Part shown: positions 41,651-42,761 of the stretch, piece after piece
Position numbering within the stretch: the first letter of the stretch is position 1
Layout of the letters: the number at the start of each line of letters is the position of its first letter
Source: Streptomyces ureilyticus
Lineage (GTDB): Bacteria > Actinomycetota > Actinomycetes > Streptomycetales > Streptomycetaceae
DNA length: 42,761 nt
Assembly (NCBI RefSeq): GCF_011045025.1
Contig: NZ_JAAKZX010000071.1
Span: 1-42,761, forward strand
Direction of reading: 5' to 3'
The notes under the pieces: model-generated
The model's input: the letters and a program-made list of their open reading frames with translations, nothing else
The model's database searches: none
Told to the model about the DNA's origin: nothing
Translations under genes and position numbers: made by a program

Positions 41651-42646
41651 CTACTTCTCGGCCGTGCGCTCCGCCACCAGGTCCGCAGCCTCCGCGCGCA
41701 GATCGCGGCGCAGTTCCTTGGGCAGCGAGAAGGTGATGGATTCCTCGGCGGCCTTGACGATCTCGACGTCCTCGAAGCCGCGGCCGGCGAGGAACTCCAG
41801 GACCTGCTCGACCAGCACCTCCGGCACGGACGCTCCCGAGGTGACGCCGACCGTCGTGACGCCCTCCAGCCAGGCCTCGTCGATCTCGTCCGCGAAGTCC
41901 ACGAGGTACGCCTCACGCGCGCCCGCGAGCTTGGCGACCTCCACGAGGCGCTTGGAGTTGGAGGAGTTGCGCGAGCCGACCACGATGACCAGGTCGGAAT
42001 CGGCGCCCATCTGCTTCACGGCGAGCTGACGGTTCTGCGTGGCGTAGCAGATGTCATCGCTCGGCGGGGCGATGAGCTGCGGGAACTTCTCCTTGAGGGC
42101 ATCGACCGTCTCCATGGTCTCGTCCACGGAGAGCGTGGTCTGGGAGAGCCAGACAACCTTGGAGGGGTCACGGACCTCGACGTTCGCGACGTCCTCCGGA
42201 CCGTCGACGAGCGTGATGTGGTCGGGCGCCTCCCCGGACGTACCGATGACCTCCTCGTGCCCCTCGTGACCGATCAGCAGGATGTCGAAATCGTCCTGGG
42301 CGAACCGGACGGCTTCCTTGTGGACCTTCGTGACCAGCGGGCAGGTCGCGTCAATGGTGGCGAGCTTGCCCTCGGCAGCCTCGTCATGAACGACGGGCGC
42401 GACGCCATGCGCCGAGAACATGACGATCGACCCTTCGGGGACCTCCGCCGTCTGCTCGACGAAAATCGCACCCTTCTTCTCCAGGGTCTGCACGACGTAC
42501 TTGTTGTGGACGATTTCGTGGCGGACATAGATAGGGGCCCCGTACTGCTCCAGGGCCTTCTCGACGGCGATCACGGCGCGGTCCACACCCGCGCAGTAGC
42601 CCCTGGGGGCGGCAAGCAGGACACGGCGGCCAGTAGAAGCAGTCAT
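41651..42646 (-). CDS. ispH: 4-hydroxy-3-methylbut-2-enyl diphosphate reductase
   Basis: A 331-residue [4Fe-4S] enzyme and last step of the MEP pathway, making IPP and DMAPP. The three cluster ligands are C18 (APRGYCAGVDRA), C102 (DATCPLVTKVHKE) and C200 (DDICYATQNRQ). H43 (VRHEIVHN), H80 (FSAHGVAP) and E132 (HEGHEEVIGT) are the substrate-binding and acid residues; SRNSSNSKRLVEVA is also typical. The start ATG at 42646 fits homologues beginning MTASTGRRVL; an in-frame ATG three codons upstream is possible. Only 115 bp of upstream sequence remain, and no gene is seen there. Confidence 0.96.
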   Translation of the reverse strand: MTASTGRRVLLAAPRGYCAGVDRAVIAVEKALEQYGAPIYVRHEIVHNKYVVQTLEKKGAIFVEQTAEVPEGSIVMFSAHGVAPVVHDEAAEGKLATIDATCPLVTKVHKEAVRFAQDDFDILLIGHEGHEEVIGTSGEAPDHITLVDGPEDVANVEVRDPSKVVWLSQTTLSVDETMETVDALKEKFPQLIAPPSDDICYATQNRQLAVKQMGADSDLVIVVGSRNSSNSKRLVEVAKLAGAREAYLVDFADEIDEAWLEGVTTVGVTSGASVPEVLVEQVLEFLAGRGFEDVEIVKAAEESITFSLPKELRRDLRAEAADLVAERTAEK

Positions 42647-42761
42647 GCCAACCATCGTAAGGGCCGCGCCCGGCACCCCGAAGATCGCACTGTGGACAGC
42701 CGGGAGCGCACAGAAGGCCAGAGTCCCCACCCCCGGGGCGTGAACGCGCACCCCCATGGCC

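Overview
The window is a high-GC actinobacterial chromosome segment, almost certainly Streptomyces. It has GTG starts, 4-bp ATGA/GTGA stop-start overlaps, a DUF6542 protein, a polyphosphate glucokinase, a protein kinase with a substrate-binding-protein ectodomain, and an aminohydroxybenzoate pathway known from Streptomyces. No rRNA, tRNA, CRISPR array or intact transposase was seen.

Layout. Positions 1-3200 hold a broken secreted subtilase, an SNF2 helicase and the stub of a RelE-type toxin. At 3431-6086 a membrane CPBP protease, a histidine kinase and a NarL-type regulator form one plus-strand operon. At 6127-10399 an OmpR-type two-component system lies next to an ABC exporter operon, and regulator-box-like repeats precede both. 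At 10624-12154 a RidA protein is divergent from a WYL regulator.

Positions 12169-21724 are a compact minus-strand biosynthetic cluster of ten genes, mostly overlapping. Two enzymes (GriI- and GriH-like) should make 3-amino-4-hydroxybenzoate from aspartate semialdehyde and DHAP. Two adenylating enzymes, two acyl carrier proteins, an intact ketosynthase, a ketosynthase-like partner without the active-site Cys, a DUF6125-like protein and an SDR-like protein follow. The likely outcome is an aminohydroxybenzoyl unit loaded on a carrier protein and extended by a discrete type II ketosynthase. The upstream region has two perfect heptamers 11 bp apart, like a SARP operator, and a divergent MFS exporter gene.

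Positions 23752-28352 hold a 5'-truncated EEP-family gene, the sensor kinase and a methyltransferase.

Positions 28503-38827 are a 10.3-kb genomic island inserted in the 3' end of ychF. A 28-bp near-perfect direct repeat flanks it, and both copies encode the last eight residues and the stop of YchF, differing only at synonymous sites. Internal 25-bp repeats look like integrase arm sites, but there is no integrase. The island carries an RHH/PIN toxin-antitoxin pair and one operon hsdM-hsdS-hsdR-CHAT protease-alpha/beta hydrolase. HsdR has an extra C-terminal beta-rich domain, and the CHAT gene starts 3 nt after its stop. I regard this coupling of a type I restriction system with a CHAT protease and a serine hydrolase as the best candidate for an undescribed system.

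The right end (38800-42646) is core chromosome: ychF, a DUF6542 membrane protein, ppgK and ispH.
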